53,068 nucleotides of DNA, from the NCBI GenBank assembly GCA_965661085.1, contig CBFIDA010000009.1, positions 1 to 53,068 of the forward strand, given 5' to 3'. Positions within the stretch are counted from its first letter, which is position 1; each line of letters begins with the position of its first letter. Under the pieces are notes generated by a model. That model was not told the DNA's origin and ran no database searches. It saw only the letters and a program-made list of their open reading frames with translations. The DNA is from CBFIDA01 sp965661085 (GTDB lineage: Bacteria; Pseudomonadota; Gammaproteobacteria; Comchoanobacterales; Comchoanobacteraceae). Of this stretch, positions 36,177-44,691 are shown piece after piece. A program made the position numbers and the translations under genes.

Positions 36177-36408
36177 TTCTTTTTTGCATTTGCATCCTTT
36201 GGGTTTGTTGTGATACCAACACCTTAACTGTATCAAATTCGTGATGCACCACTCTCCAACCATCGGCCTCAACATCCATAACCCTAGATCTTGGTTTTCT
36301 GTTTGGCCATCAACGAAAATCGATGAAGCCTAAGGGTCACAAGCGTAGATATGCTTGATTGCCAGATTCAGATATGACCATGTGCACGTCTTGTTTGCGT
36401 CAAATACC
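36177..36408. other. Intergenic region between tRNA-Ser and uvrY
   Basis: A T-rich run directly follows the tRNA and may end its transcript. No gene or clear structure is seen in the remainder up to the uvrY promoter. Confidence 0.5.
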
Positions 36409-36438
36409 TTGACTCTCTTGACCTACAATTCATATAAT
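36409..36438 (+). promoter_or_regulatory. uvrY promoter
   Basis: TTGACT (36409-36414) and a perfect TATAAT (36433-36438) are 18 bases apart, 44 bases before the uvrY start. Confidence 0.8.
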
Positions 36439-36482
36439 AAGGCATCATGTTGACAATGATCGTCAATTACTGGAGCACATTG

Positions 36483-37184
36483 ATGTCTACTTTTCACACA
36501 GGAAGCAAGAGTTTGAGCACCTCACATCGGATTCGCGTGATGTTGGTTGAAGACCATGAACTTGTTCGAACTGGCATCAAGCACATGCTTGCAAAGGACA
36601 CAACGGTTGAAGTGGTTGCAGAAGCGTCCAATGGTGAGGAATCGATAGAAGAAGCCAGATCGCAAACCATTGATGTGGTCTTGATGGATGTCAAGATGCC
36701 TGGCATCGGTGGTCTGGAGGCAACTCGAAGGTTGTTGCGCATTCATCCAGATATCAAGATTCTGGTTGTCACGGTGTGTGATGATTCATTGTTCCCGTCA
36801 AAACTCTTGCAGGCTGGCGCATACGGATATCTCACCAAGGGCGCATCCATGAAAGAAATGGTGCGTGCCATCAAAACCGTTTACAGTGGTCAGCGCTACA
36901 TCAGCCCAGAGATTGCCAGTCAGCTTGCCATCAAACATCTCACAGATGAAGATGAATCGCCATTCGATAAATTGTCCGAAAGAGAGTTGCAAGTTGCCAT
37001 CATGATCAGCAAAGGTATTCGTGTCAATACCGTTTCTGAGCAGCTCTGTTTGAGCCCTAAAACAGTCAATTCGTATCGATATCGCATTTTCAGTAAACTC
37101 CACATCAACAACGACGTTGAATTGACACATCTTGCCATACGCCACAGCATATTAGACAACATCGATATGCCTGAGGAACACTGA
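36483..37184 (+). CDS. uvrY: GacA/UvrY/LetA-family response regulator
   Basis: The 233-residue product has an N-terminal receiver domain with acidic pocket VEDHE and phospho-acceptor Asp 69 in VVLMDVKMPG, with Lys in YLTKGAS. A C-terminal LuxR-type HTH follows (LSERELQVAIMISKG, then LSPKTVNSYRYRIFSKL). In this family the partner kinase is BarA/GacS/LetS and the targets are small RNAs that sequester CsrA. In Legionella and related pathogens this switch controls the transmissive phase. GGAG lies 8 bases before the ATG at 36483. uvrC follows without a gap. Confidence 0.93.
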   Translation: MSTFHTGSKSLSTSHRIRVMLVEDHELVRTGIKHMLAKDTTVEVVAEASNGEESIEEARSQTIDVVLMDVKMPGIGGLEATRRLLRIHPDIKILVVTVCDDSLFPSKLLQAGAYGYLTKGASMKEMVRAIKTVYSGQRYISPEIASQLAIKHLTDEDESPFDKLSERELQVAIMISKGIRVNTVSEQLCLSPKTVNSYRYRIFSKLHINNDVELTHLAIRHSILDNIDMPEEH

Positions 37185-39014
37185 TTGGGGCGTCACAGGT
37201 CAACATTGGTTTCTAACATCACTGACATTCCTGAATCCCCTGGCGTTTACCTGTATTATGATGCCGATGATGTGGTCATTTATGTTGGTAAAGCCATCAA
37301 CTTATCAAGACGTGTAAAAAGTTATTTCCAAAAAAATCATAAAGACAGCAAAACAACGGAATTGGTCAAACACATTGTTCGATTTGACATCATTCAGACC
37401 AAAGATGAGTATGAAGCGTTGTTGCTTGAAAATACACTGATCAAACAACACCGCCCCAAATACAATATTGCGCTGAAAGATGATAAAGGATATCCATGGT
37501 TGGCATCCAATTTGGGGCACGATTTTCCAGGCTTATCTTATCATCAAGGCAAACAGCGCAGTCACATGCACTATTTTGGCCCCTATGTGGCAAAAAAATC
37601 AGTATGGAAAATACTGAATCAAATTCAACGATTGTTTCAAATCAGGTCATGCTCAGATGCTTATTTTCAAAGCAGAAAAAGACCATGTATGTTGCATCAA
37701 ATTAAAAGATGCAGTGGTCCTTGTGTTGATTTGATTTCAAAGCAGAAATATGCCAGTGATTTTGATGCCGCCATACTTTTTCTTAAAGGGCAGTCAGACG
37801 AGCTGCTTGAAACATGGCAAGAAGCCATGTATGCAGCCAGTCAAAAGCAAGACTACGAAAAAGCCCAGGCCTTTAGAGATTTGATCCGAGACTACCATGC
37901 CATTGTGGGCAAACATGCGCCTTTTAAAGGTGAAGCTTCCATTGATGTTTGGGGGTATGTACAGCATCAAAACACCATTCATTTGTTGCTTATATGGGTG
38001 AGGGGAGGGCAAATGTTGGGAAAACAATTTTTGCGCTTTGATCCACCCGAATGGTTTCACACGCATGACGCAGTCAAACAATACTTGTGTCAATACTATC
38101 TCAATGGCAACCTTCTACATGGGTTGCCAAATGCCATGCTGATTGATCTCCCCAAGGGTCAGTTTTACGAGATCGCGTCATTGATTAAGCAACAACATGA
38201 TACCAAAGTCGTTGCCAAAAGCATGCTTTCTGAATCTGGCAAACGTTGGCGCCCCTTGATTCAAAAAAATCTGGATCATGAAATGAAAAGTCAGTTCCAG
38301 CAAGCGACGACAACCTTGATGTCCGCACCCGAATTGATGGCGGCTTTGCCCCTGACATCCACGCCTAAGCATATTGAGTGCTTTGACATCAGTCATACCT
38401 CGGGTCAATATACGGTGGCTTCGTGTGTGGTTTTTGACGCAAATGGGCCCAATAAGCGGGCATATCGAACCTACAAAGTACCGTTTCTTGATCAACCCGA
38501 TGATTACGCATCTTTAAAGTTTGTTTTTGAAAAGCGCTTTTTTAAAAAGCAAGCCACCGGCTCATCCATGCCAGACTTGATTGTTGTTGATGGAGGTATT
38601 GGGCAACGTAATGTATTGATCAAAGTGCTGGAGGAATGTGGTTTGAATCACATTCCTATCTTGGCGATTTCAAAAGGCCCCAGTCGCAAACCTGGTCAGG
38701 AAAAATTGCACACACGTCAACATGATCTTTTACATCTGAATCCACGTACACCTGCTTTTCGTTTCCTCATGCAAATTCGTGATGAGTCACATCGATTTGC
38801 CATCAAGCACCATCGAAAAATGCGTGACAAACAGTCCTTACAGTTCATCATCGAACGCATTCCTGGCATTGGCCCATCTAAACGAAAAAAGCTATACGAG
38901 CATTTTGGTGGTTTGGCAGGGATTCGAAAAGCATCTGTTGCGGAATTGTGTCGTGTCGATGGCATCCATAAAGGGCTGGCTCTTGCCATCCATCGCTATT
39001 TGCATGATCATTGA
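37185..39014 (+). CDS. uvrC: Excinuclease ABC subunit C
   Basis: UvrC makes both incisions in nucleotide excision repair. The 609-residue product has the N-terminal GIY-YIG domain (SPGVYLYYDADDVVIYVGKA), the UvrB-binding UVR motif at about 205-240, the RNase H-like domain (ECFDISHTSGQYTVASCVVF and VVDGGIGQRNV), and a C-terminal helix-hairpin-helix pair (ERIPGIGPSKRKKLYEHF). The frame opens with a TTG immediately after the uvrY TGA; another TTG lies at 37206. No ATG is suitable, so translation probably depends on uvrY. Confidence 0.95.
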   Translation: MGRHRSTLVSNITDIPESPGVYLYYDADDVVIYVGKAINLSRRVKSYFQKNHKDSKTTELVKHIVRFDIIQTKDEYEALLLENTLIKQHRPKYNIALKDDKGYPWLASNLGHDFPGLSYHQGKQRSHMHYFGPYVAKKSVWKILNQIQRLFQIRSCSDAYFQSRKRPCMLHQIKRCSGPCVDLISKQKYASDFDAAILFLKGQSDELLETWQEAMYAASQKQDYEKAQAFRDLIRDYHAIVGKHAPFKGEASIDVWGYVQHQNTIHLLLIWVRGGQMLGKQFLRFDPPEWFHTHDAVKQYLCQYYLNGNLLHGLPNAMLIDLPKGQFYEIASLIKQQHDTKVVAKSMLSESGKRWRPLIQKNLDHEMKSQFQQATTTLMSAPELMAALPLTSTPKHIECFDISHTSGQYTVASCVVFDANGPNKRAYRTYKVPFLDQPDDYASLKFVFEKRFFKKQATGSSMPDLIVVDGGIGQRNVLIKVLEECGLNHIPILAISKGPSRKPGQEKLHTRQHDLLHLNPRTPAFRFLMQIRDESHRFAIKHHRKMRDKQSLQFIIERIPGIGPSKRKKLYEHFGGLAGIRKASVAELCRVDGIHKGLALAIHRYLHDH

Positions 39015-39101
39015 TTCTGCCAATGTGCTTGGGATACATCAATCGATATGTTACAATCCAGACATGTTCACTTGATTGCGCCTTGCGTTAAGAGAAGACC
39101 T

Positions 39102-39668
39102 ATGAAGCAAATCTCGATACCCAATATCCTTACGCTTTTGCGGTTTGTGATGGCACCCGTTTTCATTCTGGCATGCTTGCATGCGTCACCGCACTCCTGC
39201 TGGCCCACTGTCATTTTTTTACTTGCATCCGTTACGGACTGGTTGGATGGTTGTATCGCCAGACACTATGGTTTGTCGAGTCGGATTGGTGCATTCATGG
39301 ACCCTGTTGCGGACAAAACTCTTGTCGTGTCTGCTCTGCTGATGCTTTTATACATTGAGCATTCCGTTGCGCTGTTGATGTGCACCATCATCATCATTCT
39401 TAGGGAATTTCTTGTCACGGCTTTACGCGCTTGGATGGTCTCGATTGGTCAGCAACAGGCTGTGAAGGTGCAGTGGATTGGTAGAATCAAATCGTTCACG
39501 CAAATGGCAGGCATTTCCATATGCTTACTGAGTCATGCGATGCAACACCATGGTCTTTATGAAATAGGATTGTTTACCCTCGTGATTGCCGTCATGTTAT
39601 CCTTAATCAGCATGATGGTTTACATTCAAGCATCCTGGAAGCACTTACAGTTTTTAGACCCGATTTAA
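39102..39668 (+). CDS. pgsA: CDP-diacylglycerol-glycerol-3-phosphate 3-phosphatidyltransferase
   Basis: PgsA makes phosphatidylglycerophosphate at the inner membrane. The 188-residue product has several membrane helices and the CDP-alcohol phosphotransferase motif DWLDGCIARHYGLSSRIGAF followed by MDPVADK, with all conserved Asp, Gly, Ala and Arg. AGAAG lies before the ATG at 39102; an upstream frame to 39048 is not supported. The order uvrY-uvrC-pgsA-tRNA is as in E. coli. Confidence 0.94.
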   Translation: MKQISIPNILTLLRFVMAPVFILACLHASPHSCWPTVIFLLASVTDWLDGCIARHYGLSSRIGAFMDPVADKTLVVSALLMLLYIEHSVALLMCTIIIILREFLVTALRAWMVSIGQQQAVKVQWIGRIKSFTQMAGISICLLSHAMQHHGLYEIGLFTLVIAVMLSLISMMVYIQASWKHLQFLDPI

Positions 39669-39681
39669 AAGAAAAATCATC

Positions 39682-39709
39682 TTGACATTTTGACCTTGCA
39701 GGGCATAAT
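39682..39709 (+). promoter_or_regulatory. Promoter of the tRNA-Gly/Cys/Leu cluster
   Basis: A perfect TTGACA (39682-39687) and CATAAT (39704-39709) are 16 bases apart and end 9 bases before tRNA-Gly. Confidence 0.8.
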
Positions 39710-39718
39710 GATTGCATT

Positions 39719-39794
39719 GCGGGAATAGCTCAGCTGGTAGAGCACAACCTTGCCAAGGTTGGGGTCGCGAGTTCGAATCTCGTTTCCCGCTCCA
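39719..39794 (+). tRNA. glyW: tRNA-Gly (anticodon GCC)
   Basis: The acceptor GCGGGAA pairs with TTCCCGC. The anticodon loop is TTGCCAA, giving GCC, and the T-loop is GTTCGAATC. The 3' end has discriminator T and an encoded CCA. Confidence 0.97.
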
Positions 39795-39820
39795 TACAAT
39801 CATTTTATCCTCTGAGTTTT

Positions 39821-39891
39821 GGCTGGGTGGCAGAGTGGTTATGCAGCGGCCTGCAAAGCCGTGAACGCCGGTTCGATTCCGGCCTCAGCCT
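39821..39891 (+). tRNA. cysT: tRNA-Cys (anticodon GCA)
   Basis: The acceptor GGCTGGG pairs with CTCAGCC with one wobble. The anticodon loop CTGCAAA gives GCA. The T-loop is GGTTCGATTCC and the discriminator is T, as expected for Cys. CCA is not encoded. Confidence 0.95.
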
Positions 39892-39900
39892 GATGTATGC

Positions 39901-39987
39901 GCCCGGGTGGCGAAATTGGTAGACGCAAGGGACTTAAAATCCCTCGGACTTCGGTCCGTGCCGGTTCGAGTCCGGCCCCGGGCACCA
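39901..39987 (+). tRNA. leuZ: tRNA-Leu (anticodon UAA)
   Basis: The acceptor GCCCGGG pairs with CCCGGGC. The anticodon loop CTTAAAA gives UAA. A long variable arm (CGGACTTCGGTCCG) and encoded CCA are present. The Gly-Cys-Leu order after pgsA is the conserved gammaproteobacterial one. Confidence 0.97.
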
Positions 39988-40000
39988 CCGTGAATGATCT

Positions 40001-41194
40001 ATGTTTAGAGTTGTTTCCCTTTTTTTAGCATGCCGTTATGCTTTTCGTGCCACCTCACGCGGTTTTATCTCATTTTTGTCGTTCAGCGCAGTGCTGGGCA
40101 TGGCTTTTGGTGTGGCCACGTTGATCACTGTGATGTCCGTCATGAACGGTTTTGGCGATGCAATGGTACACCGCTTTCTCAAACATACACCAGCCATGAC
40201 GGTTCAACCTGAACATGCGAAGCTCTGGCAGCAAAAAGACCACATCCTAAAGCAACTCAATGGTCTACCGTATGTGGAATCATCCAAGCTTTTTTTAACA
40301 TCCCAAGCAGTGATCATGCACCAAAAGACACTGGTCCCCATCACCATTGATGCCCGTAATGGTCATGCTGGTAGAACCATGCAGAAAGATGTTGTATGGA
40401 TCAGCCCATTTTTGGCAAGCCAATATGGACTTAGACAGGGTGACCTGGTTACACTGATTTTCAATCATCTTAAGCGCACAGCTTTTGCCACAATGCCAAC
40501 CATGCAAAAGTTCCGCGTTCAATACGATTTCAATCATGACTCAGACATGCATGTCGTCAACATATCGGGCCAAAAGCTTCGCCAATTGCTCGCATTGAAG
40601 CCTTACTATCATTCTGGTATTGCACTGACCATCACCCACCCTGAACAGGCGCATGTGTTAAGCTTGGCACTTCAGTCCAAACTACCACAACACTGGCATG
40701 TGACAGACTGGACAGTAGAATATGGCTCTTTTTTTCAGGTCCTTGCCATGCAAAAATCGATGATGTCGTTGGTGCTCATGTTGATCATCGTGATTGCAGC
40801 ATTCAGTTTGATTTCAAGCCAAGTGATGTTGGTGCTCAATAAGAAAAAAGACATCGCCATGCTGAAAACCATGGGACTGTCACAGGCGCGAATTGCCCTG
40901 ATTTTTTTGGCCCAAGGTGTTGTTTTGGGTGGCATTGGCATCATCATAGGCACCCTGATTGGTCTTTCCTTGAGCCATCACTTGACAGGGGTCGTGGCAT
41001 GGATTGAGCAGTTGACAGGACATGTTTGGCTGTCACACGCACTGTATCAAATGGATCATTTGCCGAGTAAGATTCTGTATGGTGACGTATTATGGACGGT
41101 GACAACCTCTTTTGCATTGTGTATTGCTGCTGCACTGTACCCTGCATGGAAAGCTGCGAAATTGAACCCCATTGAAATCATACAATCTCGGTGA
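40001..41194 (+). CDS. lolC: Lipoprotein-releasing ABC transporter permease (LolC/LolE/LolF type)
   Basis: The 397-residue inner-membrane protein releases lipoproteins toward LolA. It has one N-terminal helix preceded by YAFRATSRGFISFLS, a large periplasmic domain (about 45-245), and three C-terminal helices, with KKDIAMLKTMGLSQARIALIFL between them and WKAAKLNPIEII at the end. Only one permease gene is seen next to lolD, so the transporter may be a homodimer (LolF arrangement) unless a second permease lies elsewhere. Confidence 0.92.
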   Translation: MFRVVSLFLACRYAFRATSRGFISFLSFSAVLGMAFGVATLITVMSVMNGFGDAMVHRFLKHTPAMTVQPEHAKLWQQKDHILKQLNGLPYVESSKLFLTSQAVIMHQKTLVPITIDARNGHAGRTMQKDVVWISPFLASQYGLRQGDLVTLIFNHLKRTAFATMPTMQKFRVQYDFNHDSDMHVVNISGQKLRQLLALKPYYHSGIALTITHPEQAHVLSLALQSKLPQHWHVTDWTVEYGSFFQVLAMQKSMMSLVLMLIIVIAAFSLISSQVMLVLNKKKDIAMLKTMGLSQARIALIFLAQGVVLGGIGIIIGTLIGLSLSHHLTGVVAWIEQLTGHVWLSHALYQMDHLPSKILYGDVLWTVTTSFALCIAAALYPAWKAAKLNPIEIIQSR

Positions 41195-41198
41195 CCTG

Positions 41199-41885
41199 AT
41201 GCCTCCAACACCTCTTTTACAATCTTTTTCACTTTGCAAATCTTATCAAGATGCCAACAATACATTGACTGTGCTCAAGCACATTGACTTGCAGCTGCAT
41301 GAAGGTGAAAGCATGGTCATCACCGGTTGCTCTGGCAGTGGTAAAAGTACCTTGTTGCAGTGCTTGGCCGATTTGGACAACGCTTCATCTGGGAAAATTC
41401 TATATCAAGGACGGTCATGGTGCAGCATGAAAGCCTCAGAAAAACAAGCCATTCGTAGGCATGACCTTGGTTTTTTATATCAGCACCATTTTTTATTGAG
41501 CGAATTAACAGTCATCGAAAATCTATTACTCCAGGCTGCCATTGCCAAAACACCGGTATCCGATGCCAAAAAAATCGCCATCGCACTTTTGAACCATGCT
41601 GATTTGGGGTCGCATGCATCGCATCCCATACAACATTTGTCAGGTGGTCAACGCCAACGTGTGGCTTTGTTGCGTGCGTTGATGCATCAACCCAAACTGC
41701 TGTTTGCAGATGAACCGACAGGCGCCTTGGATGAAGAAACAGCCCTGCAAATGTTGGCATTGATGCTTACGTTCCAGAAAGAACGTGGCATGGCAATGGT
41801 TGTCTCCACCCATCATTTGGCCATGGTGCGTCACTTTGATCACCACCTTGAATTGTGCCAAGGGCAGCTGATTCAAAGAAAATAA
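41199..41885 (+). CDS. lolD: Lipoprotein-releasing ABC transporter ATPase LolD
   Basis: The 228-residue ATPase has Walker A TGCSGSGKSTLLQ, the Q-loop in FLYQHHFLLSELTV, signature HLSGGQRQRVALLRALMH, Walker B LLFADEPTGALDE and switch STHH. FLYQHHxLLxExT is characteristic of LolD. The ATG at 41199 lies 4 bases after the permease stop, so the two are coupled; an in-frame ATG at 41172 overlaps the permease gene. Confidence 0.95.
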   Translation: MPPTPLLQSFSLCKSYQDANNTLTVLKHIDLQLHEGESMVITGCSGSGKSTLLQCLADLDNASSGKILYQGRSWCSMKASEKQAIRRHDLGFLYQHHFLLSELTVIENLLLQAAIAKTPVSDAKKIAIALLNHADLGSHASHPIQHLSGGQRQRVALLRALMHQPKLLFADEPTGALDEETALQMLALMLTFQKERGMAMVVSTHHLAMVRHFDHHLELCQGQLIQRK

Positions 41886-41972
41886 ACATCGATTTTATTT
41901 TATCTCAAAATCAACAAAAATCATACTCATGTTCTATACTCAAATATTCACAATTTGGTGAGAACATGAACC

Positions 41973-42374
41973 ATGTCAGTCAATAAATCGAAATCAACTG
42001 CTCGCATTTATCGTTGGGATGAATTTAAAGTTGTAGACACATCGAGCAAAGGTGTGCAAGTTGGCAGTCAAAAGGTGACGCTAGGTGACGATACCTATCA
42101 AAGAAAGCAAGACAAGGACCCAAGAGAATTCATTGCTGCTGCTTTGGCGCCCAATAAGATGGGACCAGAAGTGTCTTTGGTCACCAGTGAAAATAACCAG
42201 CGTATTTACATTGCCTCTAAATACTTACCAAATGTGAAAGATCTCGATGATCACCTGACCAATAAAATCAATGAATCCAATACAACCATTAAGAAGCGCC
42301 GTCGTCATATCACTATTGTGGATGATGGTTCTGAAAAACTCGAAAACATGGCCATATCAAAAGAGTGCAGATGA
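41973..42374 (+). CDS. N-terminal piece of a broken kinase-like gene
   Basis: This 133-residue piece has a possible small-lobe pattern: a glycine-containing beta hairpin, then DTYQRKQDKD and RIYIASKYLPNVKDLDDH, which can pass for the strand before a kinase hinge. It ends at ENMAISKECR. One added base near 42363 would join it to the next frame as ISKE-VQMNALCDAL. That frame holds the catalytic-loop motifs, so the two are read as one interrupted gene. No signal peptide is seen. Confidence 0.55.
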   Translation: MSVNKSKSTARIYRWDEFKVVDTSSKGVQVGSQKVTLGDDTYQRKQDKDPREFIAAALAPNKMGPEVSLVTSENNQRIYIASKYLPNVKDLDDHLTNKINESNTTIKKRRRHITIVDDGSEKLENMAISKECR

Positions 42375-42997
42375 ATGCTTTGTGTGATGCACTCATATTT
42401 TCTGCTTTCATGGGAGATCATGACGTGAATGCTTCAAACTTTATGGTTGATCAAGATTCTAAAAGTGTCAAAAGAATTGATTTTGGGCATGCATTTCACA
42501 GTCTTGCAAAAAAAAGGATGCGGGGTGTTGGAGGAGGTCGTTCACAAAATGATGTTCTGGATTGGTTCAATAGAAAAGCGGTCACATCCATAGATCCAGG
42601 GTTCTTGTCTCATTATCTGCCCAATTGTTATGTTGACCGTTCAATCGGTGCGCCCTCCAAACTTTGGCGAGATTTTCCCGGATTGGTTTTCTCGAAAGAA
42701 ATGCATGGTGCACTGAAGCGTTTTTGTAAAAATTACAAAATGGAATTCATTAAAAAACAATTGGATGCTACAAAAGACAACATTAAAGTGGCTTCTGGTC
42801 AAGTTAAAGGTGATAAAAATCGCAAAGTTTTCTTTAAAAGTCTTTCATCCATCGTGAAGGAATTGCATGTTGGCGATGCACCAAACGATATCGATGAGGT
42901 CTTTGACATTCTCCAATCTTTTTGTGAACAACAATTGCGCAATATGATAGAAGTTGAGAAAACATACGCCATACAAATTGAAATCGAAGACCGCTGA
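42365..42997 (+). CDS. Kinase-like catalytic piece of the same broken gene
   Basis: The 210-residue piece holds GDHDVNASNFMVD followed 12 residues later by RIDFGHAF. This spacing and pattern match the catalytic loop and DFG motif of protein- and lipid-kinase-like folds, with Asp and Asn for metal binding and the DFG Asp. The remainder is charged and probably helical. It begins at GTG or ATG (42371) without a Shine-Dalgarno sequence. It ends QIEIEDR at a TGA; one added base there would continue as LNAWIAGDKALTGDMIESF in the third frame. The substrate, protein or lipid, cannot be told. Confidence 0.55.
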   Translation: MQMNALCDALIFSAFMGDHDVNASNFMVDQDSKSVKRIDFGHAFHSLAKKRMRGVGGGRSQNDVLDWFNRKAVTSIDPGFLSHYLPNCYVDRSIGAPSKLWRDFPGLVFSKEMHGALKRFCKNYKMEFIKKQLDATKDNIKVASGQVKGDKNRKVFFKSLSSIVKELHVGDAPNDIDEVFDILQSFCEQQLRNMIEVEKTYAIQIEIEDR

Positions 42998-43035
42998 ATG
43001 CATGGATTGCAGGTGATAAGGCATTGACCGGAGAC

Positions 43036-43863
43036 ATGATCGAATCATTCTGTGAAAGATTTGATTCAACCACGCGAACGTGGATCCGAACCGGTGAACA
43101 AGCGTTTTTTGGCAGCTCTAAGGCATATTTATTGGCGAGACATCAAGAAAAATTGACGCAACGCATGCCCGTTTCACCCAGAAAGCGCATCAGTGATCTG
43201 AGCAAAGCCTTGATTTTTTCTGTGACCATAGGAGCAGGTTTTTTTGCATTGACACTCTTATCTCTGACACCAATCGTCATTGGCTATGTTGCTTTGATTT
43301 TTGCCTCTTTATCTGCGATAAAATCACTCATAAAGTTAAAATTCAATCGCATCAATGTTGTGAAAGAAGGGTACGCCATGCTCAAGCTGACAACTGTTGG
43401 GGCATTACTGGGAGGGGCACTGCTTCTTATCACATTATTGCCAATGCCCATCTTTGCATCCATGATCGTTGCACTTGGTGTGTTTGCTTTGGGTGCTTCT
43501 AAATACGCAAAAGGTTTTAAACAAAAAATCTTCATGGTGACGCTTTCAGCTGCATCCCTTGCAACATTTGCTGTATTGCCACTTTTCAGTGTTGGCATGT
43601 TGCCCATGTTGCTGATTGGGTTATCGTTGGCATTGGGTTTGTTGTTGACAAGTTTTCAATGTGCTCAAACATCCTTCAAGCTTCAAAAACAAGGCATGCA
43701 AATTCAATCCACGACAAGCCCATGCACAGCTTCTACATCTCTTTCCAGCCGAACAGATTCGATGCTTGAATACAGCACAGATGCCAGTATCAATACCAAC
43801 GAAGACGAAATGGGGTCTAACCCTGAATCTGACAACAGAGGGCCAACACAGGCTCAATCATGA
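43036..43863 (+). CDS. Membrane-spanning C-terminal piece of the kinase-like gene (or a separate membrane protein)
   Basis: About 275 residues: a charged N-terminus (IESFCERFDSTTRTWIRTG), then about six hydrophobic segments between residues 55 and 205, and a Ser/Thr-rich, acidic tail of 60 residues. The frame is open 39 bases ahead of the previous stop, and the reading NAWIAGDKAL there looks like real coding sequence, so a fused origin is favoured. As a separate gene it would start at ATG 43036 or TTG 43024 with GGAG too close. No family is recognised. Confidence 0.55.
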   Translation: MIESFCERFDSTTRTWIRTGEQAFFGSSKAYLLARHQEKLTQRMPVSPRKRISDLSKALIFSVTIGAGFFALTLLSLTPIVIGYVALIFASLSAIKSLIKLKFNRINVVKEGYAMLKLTTVGALLGGALLLITLLPMPIFASMIVALGVFALGASKYAKGFKQKIFMVTLSAASLATFAVLPLFSVGMLPMLLIGLSLALGLLLTSFQCAQTSFKLQKQGMQIQSTTSPCTASTSLSSRTDSMLEYSTDASINTNEDEMGSNPESDNRGPTQAQS

Positions 43864-43918
43864 GATCAAGCATTTCAATGCGTCAAGCCAGATATGTATC
43901 ATAGATGCACCCTTGACC

Positions 43919-44683
43919 TCAATCTCTGTGATAAACCCATACAGTATCTGAGGAATGTGTGTCCTGATACTGATAGCCATTTATACACACAGACTTCAAT
44001 TGGGTTGTCTGTGTCATTTTTTCGGTGATGATGGCACGCGCCATGGCACCACGGGCACGTTTGGCGAACAAGCCTATGGTTTTATATGCGCCTGCCTTGA
44101 GGTCTTTAAATTGTATGTCAATCACGGGCAGGGCATGTCCCTTTGGCAGTACAGCCTTGCTGTATTCATTAGAGGCCAGATTGATGATACATGTTGACTG
44201 TGTCTTTTGACGTACTGCCTCCAAATGATTCATCAGTTTATGCCCCCAAAATTGATACAAATCTCTGTGGTCGCCAATCGCCAGTTTTGTTTTCATCTCA
44301 AGACGATAGGGATGCATGGCATCCAAGGGTCTCAGTATGCCATACAAGCCAGACAAAATGATGAGATGTTCTTGCGCCCACAAGAGATCATCATGGTCGA
44401 GGCTTGTCGCATCAAGTGATTGATACGCATCACCTTGCAATTGAGACAAGACAGATGATGCTTTGGTGTAATCATATTCGTTAAACAACTGAAATCGATC
44501 GTAATTTGCCTCTGACAAAGGGACGCTGATCTGCATCATTTTTTGTAAATCTTCGGTTGTTTTGTGCCGTAAGAGATGTACGAGATCTTTGATTTCATCC
44601 TGAAAGGAGGGCTGGCTGATCGCAGTGGGGATGGCCAATGGCTTTAGATATTGTTTTTTGGCTGGTGACAACAGTATGAGCAT
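43919..44683 (-). CDS. yaaA: Peroxide stress protein YaaA (UPF0246/DUF328)
   Basis: YaaA lowers free iron and DNA damage during peroxide stress. The 254-residue product starts MLILLSPAKK and has LSGLYGILRPLDAMHPYRLEM, INLASNEYSKAV, and LFAKRARGAMARAIITE, all family landmarks. The family length is about 255. It is 8 bases downstream of trhO on the same strand, so they may share a transcript. Confidence 0.94.
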   Translation of the reverse strand: MLILLSPAKKQYLKPLAIPTAISQPSFQDEIKDLVHLLRHKTTEDLQKMMQISVPLSEANYDRFQLFNEYDYTKASSVLSQLQGDAYQSLDATSLDHDDLLWAQEHLIILSGLYGILRPLDAMHPYRLEMKTKLAIGDHRDLYQFWGHKLMNHLEAVRQKTQSTCIINLASNEYSKAVLPKGHALPVIDIQFKDLKAGAYKTIGLFAKRARGAMARAIITEKMTQTTQLKSVCINGYQYQDTHSSDTVWVYHRD

Positions 44684-44691
44684 GGCATTTC

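Noticed and set aside
39719..41885. Attachment-site duplication of a tRNA end near the accessory stretch
   Set aside because: No second copy of the tRNA-Leu or tRNA-Gly 3' end was noticed downstream up to 49.6 kb by eye; an alignment would be needed to exclude a short copy.
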